Positions 35,901 through 47,437 of a DNA stretch of 64,000 bases are shown here, one piece after another (position 1 is the stretch's first letter; every line of letters starts with the position of its first letter). The position numbers were made by a program, and so were the translations under genes. Origin of the DNA: Selaginella tamariscina (Eukaryota; Streptophyta; Lycopodiopsida; Selaginellales; Selaginellaceae); the NCBI GenBank assembly GCA_003024785.1, contig PUQB01000059.1:379853-443852 (forward strand). The letters are read 5' to 3'. The notes under the pieces are model-generated. The model did not search any database, was not told the origin of the DNA, and worked only from the letters and a program-made list of their open reading frames with translations.

Positions 35901-37539
35901 TCTCTCTCTCTTTATATATATATATGCAAATGCCAATGGCAGTGTGACACCTAATTATTAATGTTGAACTACCTAGCTAAACTCACTAACCGTCCTTGTT
36001 AATTCATTACATAAGCGTGTTTGAAATTTTTCAACCACTGTGGCTCTCCTAACACATGACAAACCATTGCCATCACGTTAGCCTTTCCCATGCAATGCTC
36101 AATAGAAATTTGCCAAACTCCATGAACTTAACCATCTAACGAGCTTGCCGAGAGTTTAACTCTTTCTGTTTGAATAGATATATCAAAGTTTGTGATCTGT
36201 AAACATTTTGAAACTTGCACCATAAAGATAGTGCCTCCAAACTCATAATGCATTAACAATAGCCAGTAGTTCTTGCGCATACGTTGAGTACTGTTGCTCT
36301 GCAGGATTCAAAGTACAACTCTCATAAGCAATAGGCCTTCCCTCTTGCATAAGTACAGCTCCATTGGCCACTCCACTTGCATCACACGATACCTTATAAG
36401 GCTTAGAGGGATCTACAATAATAAAACTAGTGCACGTACCAAAGCTTGTTTTAAAGTTTGGAAACTGCTCTCTTCTGAAGCACTCTATGCAAAGGGAACG
36501 TCCTTACTCAGCAACCTAGTTAACTGAAAAGCTTTCTTGGCATAATCCTTGACATATCGCAGGTAATAACCAACCATGCCCAAGGAACTCCGTAACTCTT
36601 GTACATTGCTAGGAACTGGCCATTGCTCCACCACTGCCACCTTCTGTGGATCAGTCTTCACTCCACTTGGTATCACAATGTGACCCAAATACTCCACTTC
36701 GCACTGAGCAAATGCACATTTGCTCTTCTTTGCATAGAGCTTGTTCTCCCTCAGCAATTGAAGAACTCTTCGCAAATGCTCCACATGCTCCTTCATATTC
36801 TTACTGTAATAAGAATATCGTTGAGGAAGATCTCCACGAAGTGTCACCAAACACCTTAGTCATCAACCAAGTGAATGTGGTTGGGCATTTATTAAGCCAA
36901 ATTGCATAACAGTGAACTCGAAATGCCCAAGCTGGTGTTGAAAGTAGTTTTATAGATATCTACCTCCTTCACAGCAATCTGATGATACCCACTGTGCAAA
37001 TCTATCTTGGTGAACACTTTGGCTCCGCCGAGATAATTCATGATAGTATCCACACATGGCATGGGCATCCTGTCCTTCACTTTTGCTTGTTGAGAATCTA
37101 TAAGTCTATGCACATCCTCATGATGCTATCTTTCTTCCTAACAAGCAATACTAGTACACCAAATGGAGACTTGCTCGATTATATGAAGCCATATTCCAAT
37201 AGCTCCATCACTTGTCTCTTAACTTCTTGCTCCTCAGCATGGCTTAGTCAGAATGGCTTACGATAAATGGCTTTCATACCCTGTTTCAACACAATATCAT
37301 GCTCCACACCTCCTACAAGTGGTAAGCCATGAGGTAGCTTGGGAGGGAAGACATCAGCAAACTCCTTGCATAACAACTTCATTCAAGGTGACAATAAAAG
37401 AACTTGTTTGGAGACTCAAGCTTTGTTCCAAACTAAGTGTCTTTCATTTCACTATACTCAAGCTTCATGTGCTTGGTGCTCCACTGGATTTTAGGATCCA
37501 CATGCTCCAGCTAGCTCATTCCAAGAAAGAAAGTCTCCA

Positions 37540-38125
37540 CCAGCTAGGTTTTGCCAACCTCCAGCTATAACTCCTCCACACAAGCATTGTAGCTCTGTGT
37601 GATAACTGAGCCCTTAATCTCATATTAAGCACAATCTTGTGCATTTCCACCAACTGGGTTTTGCCAACCTCCAGCTGTAACTCCTCCACACAAGGGGTTT
37701 TGTCAACCTTCAACTGTAACTCCTCCACACAAGCATTGTAGCTCTGTGTGATTAATCTCGTATTGAGGCACAGTCTTCGCGCATCTCCACCAGCTGGGTT
37801 TTGTTAACCTCCAGCTATAACTCCTCCACACAAGCATTGTAGCTCTGTGTGATAGTTGAGCCCTCAATCTCGTATTGAGGCACAGTCTTCGTGCATCTCC
37901 ACCAGCTGGGGTTTTGCCAACCTCCAGCTGTAACTCCTCCACACAAGCACTGTAGCTATGTGTGATAACTGAGCCCTCAATCTCGTATTGAGCACAGTCT
38001 TCGTGCAGCTCCACTAGTTGGGTTTTGCCAACCTCCAGTTGTAACTCCTCCACACAAGCATTGTAGCTATGTGTGATAACTGAGCCCTCAATCTCATATT
38101 GAGGCACAGTCTTCGTGGCAAGCTG
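37540..38125 (-). repeat. Coding minisatellite, about 111-bp unit, in G4
   Basis: About five copies, some shortened, each beginning near CCTCCAGCTGTAACTCCTCC on the plus strand (37559, 37669, 37709, 37809, 37921, 38033). The 111-112 bp unit is a multiple of three and encodes about 37 residues on the minus strand (CVEELQLEVGKTQLV, then EDCAQYEIEGSVITHSY). It lies between protease start and RT. Confidence 0.85.
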
Positions 38126-38497
38126 CACTCCTCCACTAACTTTGTTGACACAAAGTTATCGCTACTTCTACTATCCATAAGGACTCACACTGGATGCTCA
38201 CCAAGTCGTCCTCCACCACAATACACATGTGTGTGCTCCTCCCATGCCATGCAATTTACATGTCAAGCAAGAACAGACAGAAATTTACCTCATGGCTTAG
38301 AGAAGTCTTCTTTGTGCTCCTCTCCATGCTCCATCTCCTGAAGCTTCTTAGGCGTCTCCTTTCCTTGCTGCCATTGAAACTTTTGCCCTTGGGCTTGCTT
38401 CTCCTTGGACAATTTGCCTCTCAGTGTCCAACATTCTCCGCACAAGTGATATTATCTCCTTCCCACTAGTCACTCATCTCGAACCTTGCTCCAATAC

Positions 38498-38509
38498 CAA
38501 TTGTTAGGC
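38498..38509 (-). other. G4 primer-binding site
   Basis: Minus strand TGGTATTGGAGC, two bases from the LTR end. It matches the initiator-Met tRNA type TGGTATCAGAGC at 10 of 12 positions. Confidence 0.7.
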
Positions 38510-38511
38510 AC

Positions 38512-38706
38512 CACTACATACAAACTAGAGACCCTCACAAAACCACCCAACCTCCCTCGAGTTGTCCACACGCTGCTCTCCAAAGACTTCCAATATATTA
38601 AGGTACCCTTCCTTAATTCTCTTAGATCTAAGTATAGCTCTTTAGAAATATTCTAGCTTATACCTTTCTGAAGAACATTCTTTGATTCGTTATACGGGTC
38701 ATAACA
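38512..38706 (-). repeat. G4 5' LTR
   Basis: On the plus strand it opens TGTTAGGCACC and closes GGGTCATAACA (195 bp), with inverted TGTTA/TAACA ends and the primer-binding site adjoining. No partner LTR lies in the window. Confidence 0.72.
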
Positions 38707-39285
38707 GGTTTAGCTTCATATAATTGACAAAGCGGATGAAGGTAAGCGTTTCACAATTAATTTTTTGACTTTTGAACAGTGTGATGGTGCTGAATAGTTA
38801 TCCCATGTAATGCATGGATGACCTTATTGAAAAATTAGGGGTTTACATAATTGGATTTAGTGTTAAGCTATTGACAAGTTTCTCTTAATTCGATATATGA
38901 AGTTTCTCTTAATTTTAAGTGTTAATCTTCCCTTGAGTCTTTTACTCTTCTTCATTACCCTAATTTTTCTCGTCCCTTTATTTTTTGTATTGATACTTTA
39001 AATATCAATTTGAGTGTTGATTTCATTCAAGAAGGTCCACAACATCCTATTGTGATTGCAAGTTAAGTCTTAGTAATACAATACTTAAATATTTAACTAC
39101 GAATAAGGAATATTTAACAATTGTTTAAGTATTACACAAGTTCTATGTTTATCTTCCATTTTGCCACGTTGGTGGAATGTAATCATGTTATAGTGCAATC
39201 AATGTTAAAAAAGAAGCATTTGATGATGTGACATGCACGATGGGCAATAATATTGCAAATTATTGGTGCACAATTTGTGATCGTT
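38707..39285. other. AT-rich spacer, no gene seen
   Basis: It may hold very old RNase H sequence of the relic that follows, but I cannot show this. Confidence 0.35.
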
Positions 39286-39289
39286 TAGG

Positions 39290-40130
39290 TTCTTCAACGG
39301 TTGATGTGGATGCTTTATGAGCATTAATTGTTACTAATGTTAATCATTGCTTAGTCTTTGAAAGATCAGGTTGGCACAATGTTTGGATCTAAAGGATAAG
39401 AGATGCACTTAAAGCTCTTGAGAAGGATGGCAGATGTTGATATTGGTTTTGGGATCATATTGCTAAGTTCACAATGGTTTATTTTATCGGTTCAATTGGA
39501 GCAAATAATCCACCACGTTTGATAATCTCATCTTACTATATACCTCACTCTCTTCATGCTTTCCACAATAACCCCTTCTCTAGTCATCTCAGGTTTAACA
39601 AAGTGTTGAACCAATTATGTTTTTGGTGCTATTGGCCTCATCTTCAACGCAATCTTCATTAGTATTTGTAAACATGCCAAGTTTAAAATTCTTGATCTCT
39701 TTTTAATGATTGTTTATAATCTATTCAAGTCTATCATCTTTTTAAATTTATTACTTACAATCTCATTGGTCCATTTTTTACCATGATAATAGGAAATTCA
39801 AATGCTATTTCTTTGTCCGACTCAGTACATAGAGGTTCATGCTCTTATGGGGGCCAAAGCAACTCATGTGGTTAATTTACTGTTTCATTAAGTGGTATTG
39901 TGATGCAAGTGTTTATAGTGCATTTTTATATTAAAAGTGTCATTTCACAACCAAAGTTTTAAGTTAGGTTAGGGATCAAACAATCTTTCACGACATTGTA
40001 TCATATAAAAATCAATTTTAGTGGAATGACTCAACCATATTTTTTAAGTGCATACTATATAAGTATGTGAATCAGCGTTATATCAACTAGGATTAGTACT
40101 TACCTCTTCTTTAGTTTGATTATGTGTCTT
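39290..40130 (+). pseudogene. Old G1-related relic: end of RNase H and integrase zinc finger
   Basis: Frames show DVDAL (G1: DADALSRAP), MVYFIGSIGANNPPRL (G1: LLYFIGTNPEDRWRL), IPHSLHAFHNNPFSSHLR (G1: VPHLLRAYHDSPIVGGHLG) and WPHLQRNLH, in the same order and spacing as in G1 7360-7790. Many stops. No LTRs are recognised. Confidence 0.7.
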
Positions 40131-42030
40131 CTATCCATCAATTCATTAAGTTTCCCCATTTCCTTGAATAGTTATAACTTTGTATTTTTTTAATATTGAT
40201 TCTCTTCTTTTTGATCATATTTCAGCAAATGCATAAATGTGAGATTAGTATCTAGATTAGACTTTTACAATGCTACACAAGGAGATGTTAACAAGGTTAT
40301 TTTATGCTTAGGAGATATAGCAACGACACTATAGTGTTTGGCATGCTTATATTCTTGATTATGCTGTGAATTTCAAAATTCTTACTTTGTATTAAATTCT
40401 AGATTGATTTTGAAATGGCTTAGTCTATATTTATTATGTAAAGATTGGGTCCTTAAGTGTACATGATATGTAAATGGTTATAATTAATTAAAATGTACAT
40501 GTTCAATGTCTTTCTTTGTATTGTTGATGTTGAAATCCAAAGACAAATAATTAAGGATTTTATATAAAACATTTCTTGTGTATTTATAAGGTACCATATA
40601 TGGGTGCTAACTTGGGATGCCACATAAGATTAGGCTAAAAATGCCTAATATAACATAGCCTCCTTATATATACAAAAGGGCTGTATATATTTTAAGGTTG
40701 AATACATGTCCTTTTTAGGACATATTCTTTATAATATTAACGATTAAAACTTTGTTCAGGCCGTTTCATCAGTACCAAATTATAAATGACTCTAACATAT
40801 TCATGAATTTTCTTTACTAGTTACATGAGGATTTGTAGAGAAGGTTTGTAAATGTGTCATTTATAAATTTTTTGATATTTGTGCTTTGTACATTAATTGT
40901 ATGTTGTTGGTATGTCACAAAAGCAAATTTAGAATAAATATTTAATATATCTCTTTTTGATAAAGAAAAACAACTATTTCTCGGAATTAAATTGTTCTAG
41001 AAATAAATAATATTTAATTTAAATCACCTCTTTAAACAATTTAAAATATTATTCACTCGTTCATTCCAAAAGACTTAAATAAAATCCTAATTTGAAATTA
41101 TTATCAACTTTCTATGTCATTTAAGTTGAGTTAAACTCTTAATTTTGTGAAAAATTAAAAAACCTTTTTAAAGAAGTTAATTAGTGACATAAAATGTTCC
41201 AAATCATCCTATAATATATAACCACTTGAAGAATTAGCATTCTCACTCACATTCCTTTAATTTACATATAAATTGAGATTAAATAAAAAATATTTTATTA
41301 ATAATAAGATGTAAACAATGTCTATTATAAATGTATAATCTAAATTAAATAGATTATATATATTTAACAACATATCAATAACTATTTGTTCATTTGGAGG
41401 GGTTGCTATGCATTTTTCTATCATTTTCTTTATCAGAGTTAACAGAGTCACATGTTCCTTCTGAAAATATAAGAATATGGTCATAGCCCTTGTGAACCGT
41501 GGCCAATTCACGATTATTCGTGGCATGGATGACATGTATTTACATACCTACGTGTATGTATTCACAAGTTATTTAATAAAATTATAATATTGTAAACATA
41601 ATAAACATTTAAATATTTAAATATTGTTTAGCATTAGTTCGTTACTAACAAGTGCATGTTGCGTTAAATATAGTGTACTTTAGAACTTTAATAATGTACT
41701 AACAAGATTAAATAAAATAAACTTATTAATTTAAGTTCTAGCAAATGATAGCAGATTACATGAATATAATAAATAAATCATTAAATTTAGCATTTCATAC
41801 ACAAACATCCGTAACTTAAAACTAAGTTAGAAAAATGAAGAAAGATAAAACAAATTAAAACCTTCCCCTATAAATTTATTTAAAATTCTATTTTCATGAT
41901 ATTCTCATTCAAATTCAAAATTCAATTATTAAAAGCCATTATACTTAAGTAAACTAATCAAGCTGAACAACTTAAAGATTCCACAAATTACCATATAATT
42001 TTAAAGTAACTCTTATTCATAAGAAGCAAA
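40131..42030. other. AT-rich spacer, no gene seen
   Basis: No open frame resembles a known protein. Its right end is the 3' flank of the CBS gene. Confidence 0.5.
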
Positions 42031-42035
42031 GCTTT

Positions 42036-42134
42036 CTAAGATCGTCCTTCCATTGCCGTAAATATGTCAGTTCTCGTCACAATACCTGCAAAAAAGTATA
42101 TGTTGTGTGTTGTGTGTTAGAGAGAGAGAGAGAG

Positions 42135-42165
<31 letters not shown>

Positions 42166-42635
42166 GAGAAGAGAGAGAGAGAGAAGGAGAGAGAGAGAGA
42201 GAGCCTATAACTTGGTTGGAGTTGTTGACAATAGGAATCCTGTGAATCTTGCTTTTTAACATGATTACAGCGGCATCTGCAATAAGTGAATACATGGTAC
42301 ATACCTTACGTATATATATGAACACATGTATATATATCTACATAACAGACAGAAACGTAATAAAGCTCTTAGACAGGTACGTATATACAAACACCCATGC
42401 ATTTCTTGGACGTATAATGTACTTCATGCACACGTTTTATTTGGATTATAAAAAGACAATACTCACCTGATACAGCTTTGTCGGCAGATAAAGTGATAGC
42501 AGGTGTGGTCATAACCTCACGAATGGGTGTTTTTAACTGCAAATTAAATAAATACACATCTCGTTTAGTGAATGCATACACGCTATCTACATATCATAGA
42601 AGTTGTTGTTGCTGTTGTTGTTGTGTGTGTGTGTG

Positions 42636-42668
<33 letters not shown>

Positions 42669-43601
42669 CCCCATTGGAAGCCTTGGCTCTGTCTTTCTTG
42701 GATAGAACTCCAATGCAATGGAAAATCTTTGTCAACGACAGGAAGTCCAGATATTTTCGCAAAATAATGATCCACTTCTTCAAGTAAAGTGTCGGGTGAG
42801 GCTGTGACCAAGTCCTTTGACATAACATCAGCTAAAAACGTCGATGGTTGCGCCTGTATATAGTCACAATTGTTTAAAACAATTATATAATGTTAACTAA
42901 GCATATACTATATTTAAATTCGTCATAAAGTGTGTATATAGTCGTAATAGACATACGTAAAGTAGCTGCTACATACGTGTATGAATAATGACGATGTAAT
43001 GCAGCATATGCTCTAAGGAAGACCCTAAGGAGTTATTATACTCTCTCTTTTATGTTTATTTAAATAGCAACAGTACAAAAGCAAGGATCCCATCAAATTA
43101 TAGATAAAGACGGACTGTACGTTTACTTTATCCATAGCTAGATCATTTAAATACACATCTACATAGGCTATACACAACACCACAAAAATGTATGGACCCG
43201 TACGAGTATAGACCAAATATTTACATACATATATATAGACTTTGATTTTTATGTACCTCAGCCTTGAACAGTGATGGTTCCAAGTGTCTACTAAGATCCT
43301 CAAAATTCAGAATGGAGAAAATTCTCAGGCCACTCTCCAGACGGAAAATTTCTTTCCTCTCTGTCTCCACATCCACATTCTCCCCTCCAGCTCTTGCTAT
43401 GTACACTCTCCCTTTGGACGATCTGTGTACATAATGTTGTGTATATGTATGTATATCTACATTCACGAACCTGCTCAATTTGTGTGCCAAATTCGCGTTT
43501 GCACTGCTCAATCCGTAAGAAAATCGAAATTTACCGTGATACTCAATCTAGACGGAGAAGGAAGGATTAGTGTTGAAGAAGCCTGCCAATCCGAGCGCCA
43601 T
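42036..43601 (-). CDS. CBS-pair protein, probably organellar
   Basis: Exons on the minus strand: a 5' exon from ATG 43601 (limits uncertain), 43422-43257, 42852-42669, 42536-42467, 42276-42205, 42085-42036. The product carries two CBS domains, which bind adenine nucleotides and act as energy sensors. The first is ADVMSKDLVTASPDTLLEEV, then SGLPVVDKDF and GVLSKKDRAKAS; the second is PIREVMTTPAITLSADKAV, then KSKIHRIPIVNNSN and GIVTRTDIFTAMEG, ending at TAG 42038-42036. Phases agree across all these exons once a single extra T at 42722-42725 is allowed. The N-terminal part (KGRVYIARAGGENVDVETER) is conserved-looking but not known to me. The first exon has an in-frame TAG after about 17 residues, so the true start or splice there is open. 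Two donors abut CT microsatellites, and the exon 5 donor reads GC, not GT. Plastid or mitochondrial CBSX-like proteins are the nearest group I recognise. Confidence 0.78.
42119..42203. repeat. (GA)n microsatellite at a splice donor of the CBS gene
   Basis: About 85 bp of GA/GGA repeats. On the minus strand the CT run begins one base after the exon end ATAG. Confidence 0.92.
42600..42667. repeat. (TTG)n(TG)n(AG)n compound microsatellite at a splice donor of the CBS gene
   Basis: TTG triplets, then TG and AG dinucleotides, ending at the donor of the first CBS-domain exon, which on the minus strand reads GGG|GTTCTCTCTC. Confidence 0.9.
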
Positions 43602-46600
43602 AGCCAGAGACGATAGAACCTAGAAATTCGGAAGAACCCTAAAAATCTTGCATGCAACAGAGGAAATATAGGTAGCCACCTCCTTTAATTTAAATATTTT
43701 TTTAAACAAAATTTAAAACAGAAATTTTAGGGTGCAGGTGTACGGGTACAATGCTATATTTTATTATTAGTTTCAATCTATATCACTCGCTCATGTATAT
43801 AATTTTCAATTCTCACATTGTTGAAAGTTAGGGGCACCTCTAATGGTCAGATTTGTCTTTTTTTTTATTAGTCTTCTTTATCTTTTTATATTTAACTTTT
43901 TATATTCTCTTCTTTTCATCCATATCTGTAAACAAATGAATCCTTAGCTACTCATATAATTGCTACATGCTATTTAAGTGCAATTGAACAATAAACTCAA
44001 TTGATAGCAATGTTCATAGCACATGGTGATACTTCTCATGCTCATGCTGTAAATTCTCAAGTTTGACTAGATTTCTTTTATGAAAGTATTGGGGACAATT
44101 GTATATCATTTGCCATATATCATTCATGTGATGATGCTTGGTGTTTGTGCGAATTTTCTACTTATCTTCAAGGGATCGTGTTGTAGTGGACAATGGTTTT
44201 AGATGCAGCCACTAATGGAAATTGGAGTATTCTTTCAATAGTCTTCAAATGCACGTTTGATAATGCTGACGATTATGATGATGCTTTTTAGCAGTTGCAT
44301 CATATTCATCTAGAGTTGTCTGAGTCGGTGATTTAGTTTGGTATTCATTTTTAGAGCCCTTTTTTGCTTTATGCAAAGTCGAACATGTTGAAACGGATCG
44401 AGTTAGGTATGTTGTGGTTAACACTTTGTTAAGACCTTGTAGGGCTTGTGCATGCATTAGCTCTAGTGACCCTTAACAATGCTATGTGGTAATATGAGAC
44501 ATCACCTTTCCCACTTACAACTTCACATACTCTAGTTCCACTTCATGTTGGGGATGGGTCTTGCTTCAATGGAGGTTAATGTTGTTGTCCATGTACCAAG
44601 ACAAGGTTGGGGCTGTGGGCGTGGACGTGGATGTGCAGTTTGTTATTGGGTGTGTGATGAGGTTGGACACATGTATTAGCACTATCAACGTTTCCCTAAT
44701 TTGTTCATTTTCGGGTGGAGGCATTGGCGCCAATAACATCCAATTGGCATCGTAGCAGTGAAAGGTGAACAAAGAATTACATGAGTAAAGAAGGGTCTTC
44801 GTGGGAATAAGTTGGTGACCCCTCCATCTTTCTTTTGAAAATATCATCAAAGAGATTCACTCGACACTAGTTCATTCGGTCTTTACTTTTCAAACTTAAT
44901 ATAACATATTCTGTTTTCCTTTCAGTGTTGGTTGATATAGGCTCGAGTTTGTCTTTTATTCCTCAGTTTGTTGCTATATGTGTAATCTTTATTTGTGTCG
45001 TGCGGTAGAACTAATCTTCATTCTTTATTGTAATGAACACACTCATACTTGTTTATGACATGAGACTGACATAATTGTTCATGTGGATGGTATGAACTTG
45101 AGCTTCAATATTTATGAGTGAAAGCTTTTGATTTTATTTTTAATAAAGATTGATTAACTCGCCAATTATGCCAAATATGATTTTGAAAAGTTTCCCCCCT
45201 ATTGACTCTCCTCATCTTTCTTTTATTCCTCTACTTTTATTCCTTGTTGTCTATTTTTACTTTTGCTCAATTACTTTTGTTTCATCCTTACTTCATGCTG
45301 TCCTTCATGCTCTTTTATTTTCTTTGTGGATCCCTCAGATGATTATTGTGATACAGCCATTGATTAGTTCAAGGAGTACGCTGATCTTCTCAACTTCGAT
45401 TTGTCGTCCAAGGTTAAATTGCAACACATCATCCTATTCATAGGGATGCTAAGCGATTAAGGTACATGTTCGGCATCGGTTTACCAAAAGAGCTCAAGGT
45501 TTTGTAGATAAATATTAGGAGATGTTAAGAAGGGTATTTTAGAAGTCTCGAAGTTGTAAACTTTATCTTGTAACAAGTCAGATGAGTATTTGATTCTACA
45601 TTAACTATCACTCATTGAATGATGTGACTATCCTAGATGTTTACCCATTTTTTCATATAATTGCAGATCGTTTATATTGATTAGGGTGGAGCTATTGGTT
45701 TACCTAGCTAGATTTCACCTCTAGATATTGCAAGTTCTAATGGCCAACATACACATTTTGAAGACTACTTTTCGGACACCATTTGACTTATTAAGTTCTT
45801 GGTGATGTCTTTCGGTTTAAACAATGCTTAATAACTTCTAGTGTATAATAGACAAGGTTTTTATGATATGCCAGAAGTGACTATTGACTTTATAGAAAGA
45901 TGTTTTGACCCACTTAGAGGGGACGTGGGAGGAGCATATTTATGATATACGCAAAGTTTTGTATCAACTGCAAAAAGTTGGTTTAAAACGGAAGTGATAT
46001 AAGTGTGTGATTAAATCTAAGACTCCACTTATCTTGGCTATCGCATTTTTTCATGAAGGTTTGCAATCGATCCTGACAAACTTGTGTGGTTTCAAAGTTC
46101 TCTACACTGAAATGTGTGAAAAATGTGCAACGCTTTATTGACAAGGTATAATAGTTTGGCATTTTATTGATCATCTTTTGGATCATTGCACCGTTGCGAA
46201 TGTTGCTAAAGTCATCAACATCATCTTTTATTTAGTTTAAGGATTGCAAGCAAGCATTTACAAAATTTTAAGGAGTTGTTAATCACTCCTTCAATTTTGA
46301 TGTGTCCTAATTACACTCATCCTTCATCTTGGGTGTGGAGCTTATAACATCAGTTTCAGGGTCGTGTTGATGCAAGAGTGTAAGTGTGCCTGATTAGCGT
46401 CATTTCATTACATACATAAGCCGTATGTTGTAGTCAACAAAGGTGAACTACTCCACGACATAGAAGGAGTGCCTAGCAACAATTTGGGATTTTGAGAAGC
46501 TTCACGCTTACTTGCATGGTTCTCAGACATTGGTAAAAGGTAATCATGCTACCATCAATTTGTTGTTGAAGCAGCAGAACTTGGTTGTATTGCTTGGTGG

Positions 46601-47166
46601 CCTTGACACTTCAAATATATGACTTTAAGGTTGTTTATTGCCCAAGGAGTTCCATGAATGATGCTGATGCTTTTTTCGATCTCCTATTCCTCCTTTTCTC
46701 TCTTTTTTGTTCATGAGGAGCTAATTGTTCAAGATTAGTGAATTTTCTGGACAAAAATTGGATGTCATCAACAGTTGCTATGCTTGATGTTTAGTGTTTG
46801 TAAGGTGCAAAGTTGGATTTGCCTTCTTTGGATGAGGTTCGTGAAGTTCAAAAAGTTTAGTCATAGTTCCAAAGGCTTCATGATGGGTTTGAGAATCTTG
46901 CATTACTTGTTGATGACTTACCATTTAAGTGCTTACATTCTCAATACCACCTTTAAAATGACCTTTTTTATTTTGTGAGGACTAATATGAATAATCATTT
47001 ATAGTTGGTGGTGCTTTCGATCTTCACTTTAAACTTCATTCACACTTATCATGCCTCTCATGTTTCAACGGGCACATGGAACATTGTCGTGTGATAAGCT
47101 GCAAAGATCTTTTTATTGGCTAGAGTTGCGAAGAGATGTGATCAATATGTGCATAATTATTTATGG

Positions 47167-47400
47167 TGTCGTGAAGTTTTGCAAGATGGAAACGCCAGAT
47201 CAAGAGAAATGGAGGGAGTTTAGGTCAACCTTTTAAGGCTACAGTTGCTTATATGGATCTGAAGATCACGACAGCCTTGTAAGGCCGCAGGAGGAGAGCC
47301 AGATATGGAGATCACAAGTAGTATAAAGGCTAGCTGTTTCTCTGTAATTTTGGCTGGTTTCTAAGCGAGTTTGATAACCTTTTGAGTTTGCACGCTAACA
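47167..47400 (+). repeat. G3 5' LTR
   Basis: Contains GTATAAAG near 47320 as a possible TATA box. Nearly identical to the 3' LTR. Confidence 0.95.
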
Positions 47401-47404
47401 ATTT

Positions 47405-47422
47405 TGGTGCGGTGAGCGTGGA
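47405..47422 (+). other. G3 primer-binding site
   Basis: TGGTGCGGTGAGCGTGGA begins four bases after the LTR. It opens with the TGG that pairs to a tRNA CCA end; the tRNA is not identified. Confidence 0.55.
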
Positions 47423-47437
47423 AGCTCCACCAGCCAT

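Larger units (their letters stand above)
29573..35965 (-). repeat. Large inverted duplication, right arm
   Basis: Reverse complement of 12325-17075. It is longer than the left arm because it holds an internal tandem duplication (30620-31200 and 31365-32110), an unmatched stretch of about 140 bp between them, and small insertions. The inner edge coincides with the truncation of G2b. Confidence 0.85.
36010..38511 (-). pseudogene. G4: gypsy gag-pol fragment, minus strand
   Basis: From the 5' LTR leftwards on the minus strand: a leader with primer-binding site, gag with a degenerate zinc knuckle (38430-38380), and the protease with MDSRSSDNFVS (near 38170), where the catalytic DSG has become DSR. 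A minisatellite-coded linker follows, then RT (FTKIDLHSGYHQI near 37030; LGMVGYYLRYVKDYAKKA near 36570), RNase H (DASGVANGAVLMQEGRP near 36370), and its end (GKANVMA near 36070). The YxDD region is damaged and stops are many. Integrase and the 3' LTR are missing; the fragment ends next to the right arm of the inverted duplication. Confidence 0.82.

Noticed and set aside
37540..38125. CRISPR array
   Set aside because: Units are about 111 bp, have no spacer-repeat alternation and encode protein in phase; this is a plant genome minisatellite.
40131..42030. Possible gene in the long spacer before the CBS gene
   Set aside because: No frame has protein-like composition or a known motif.
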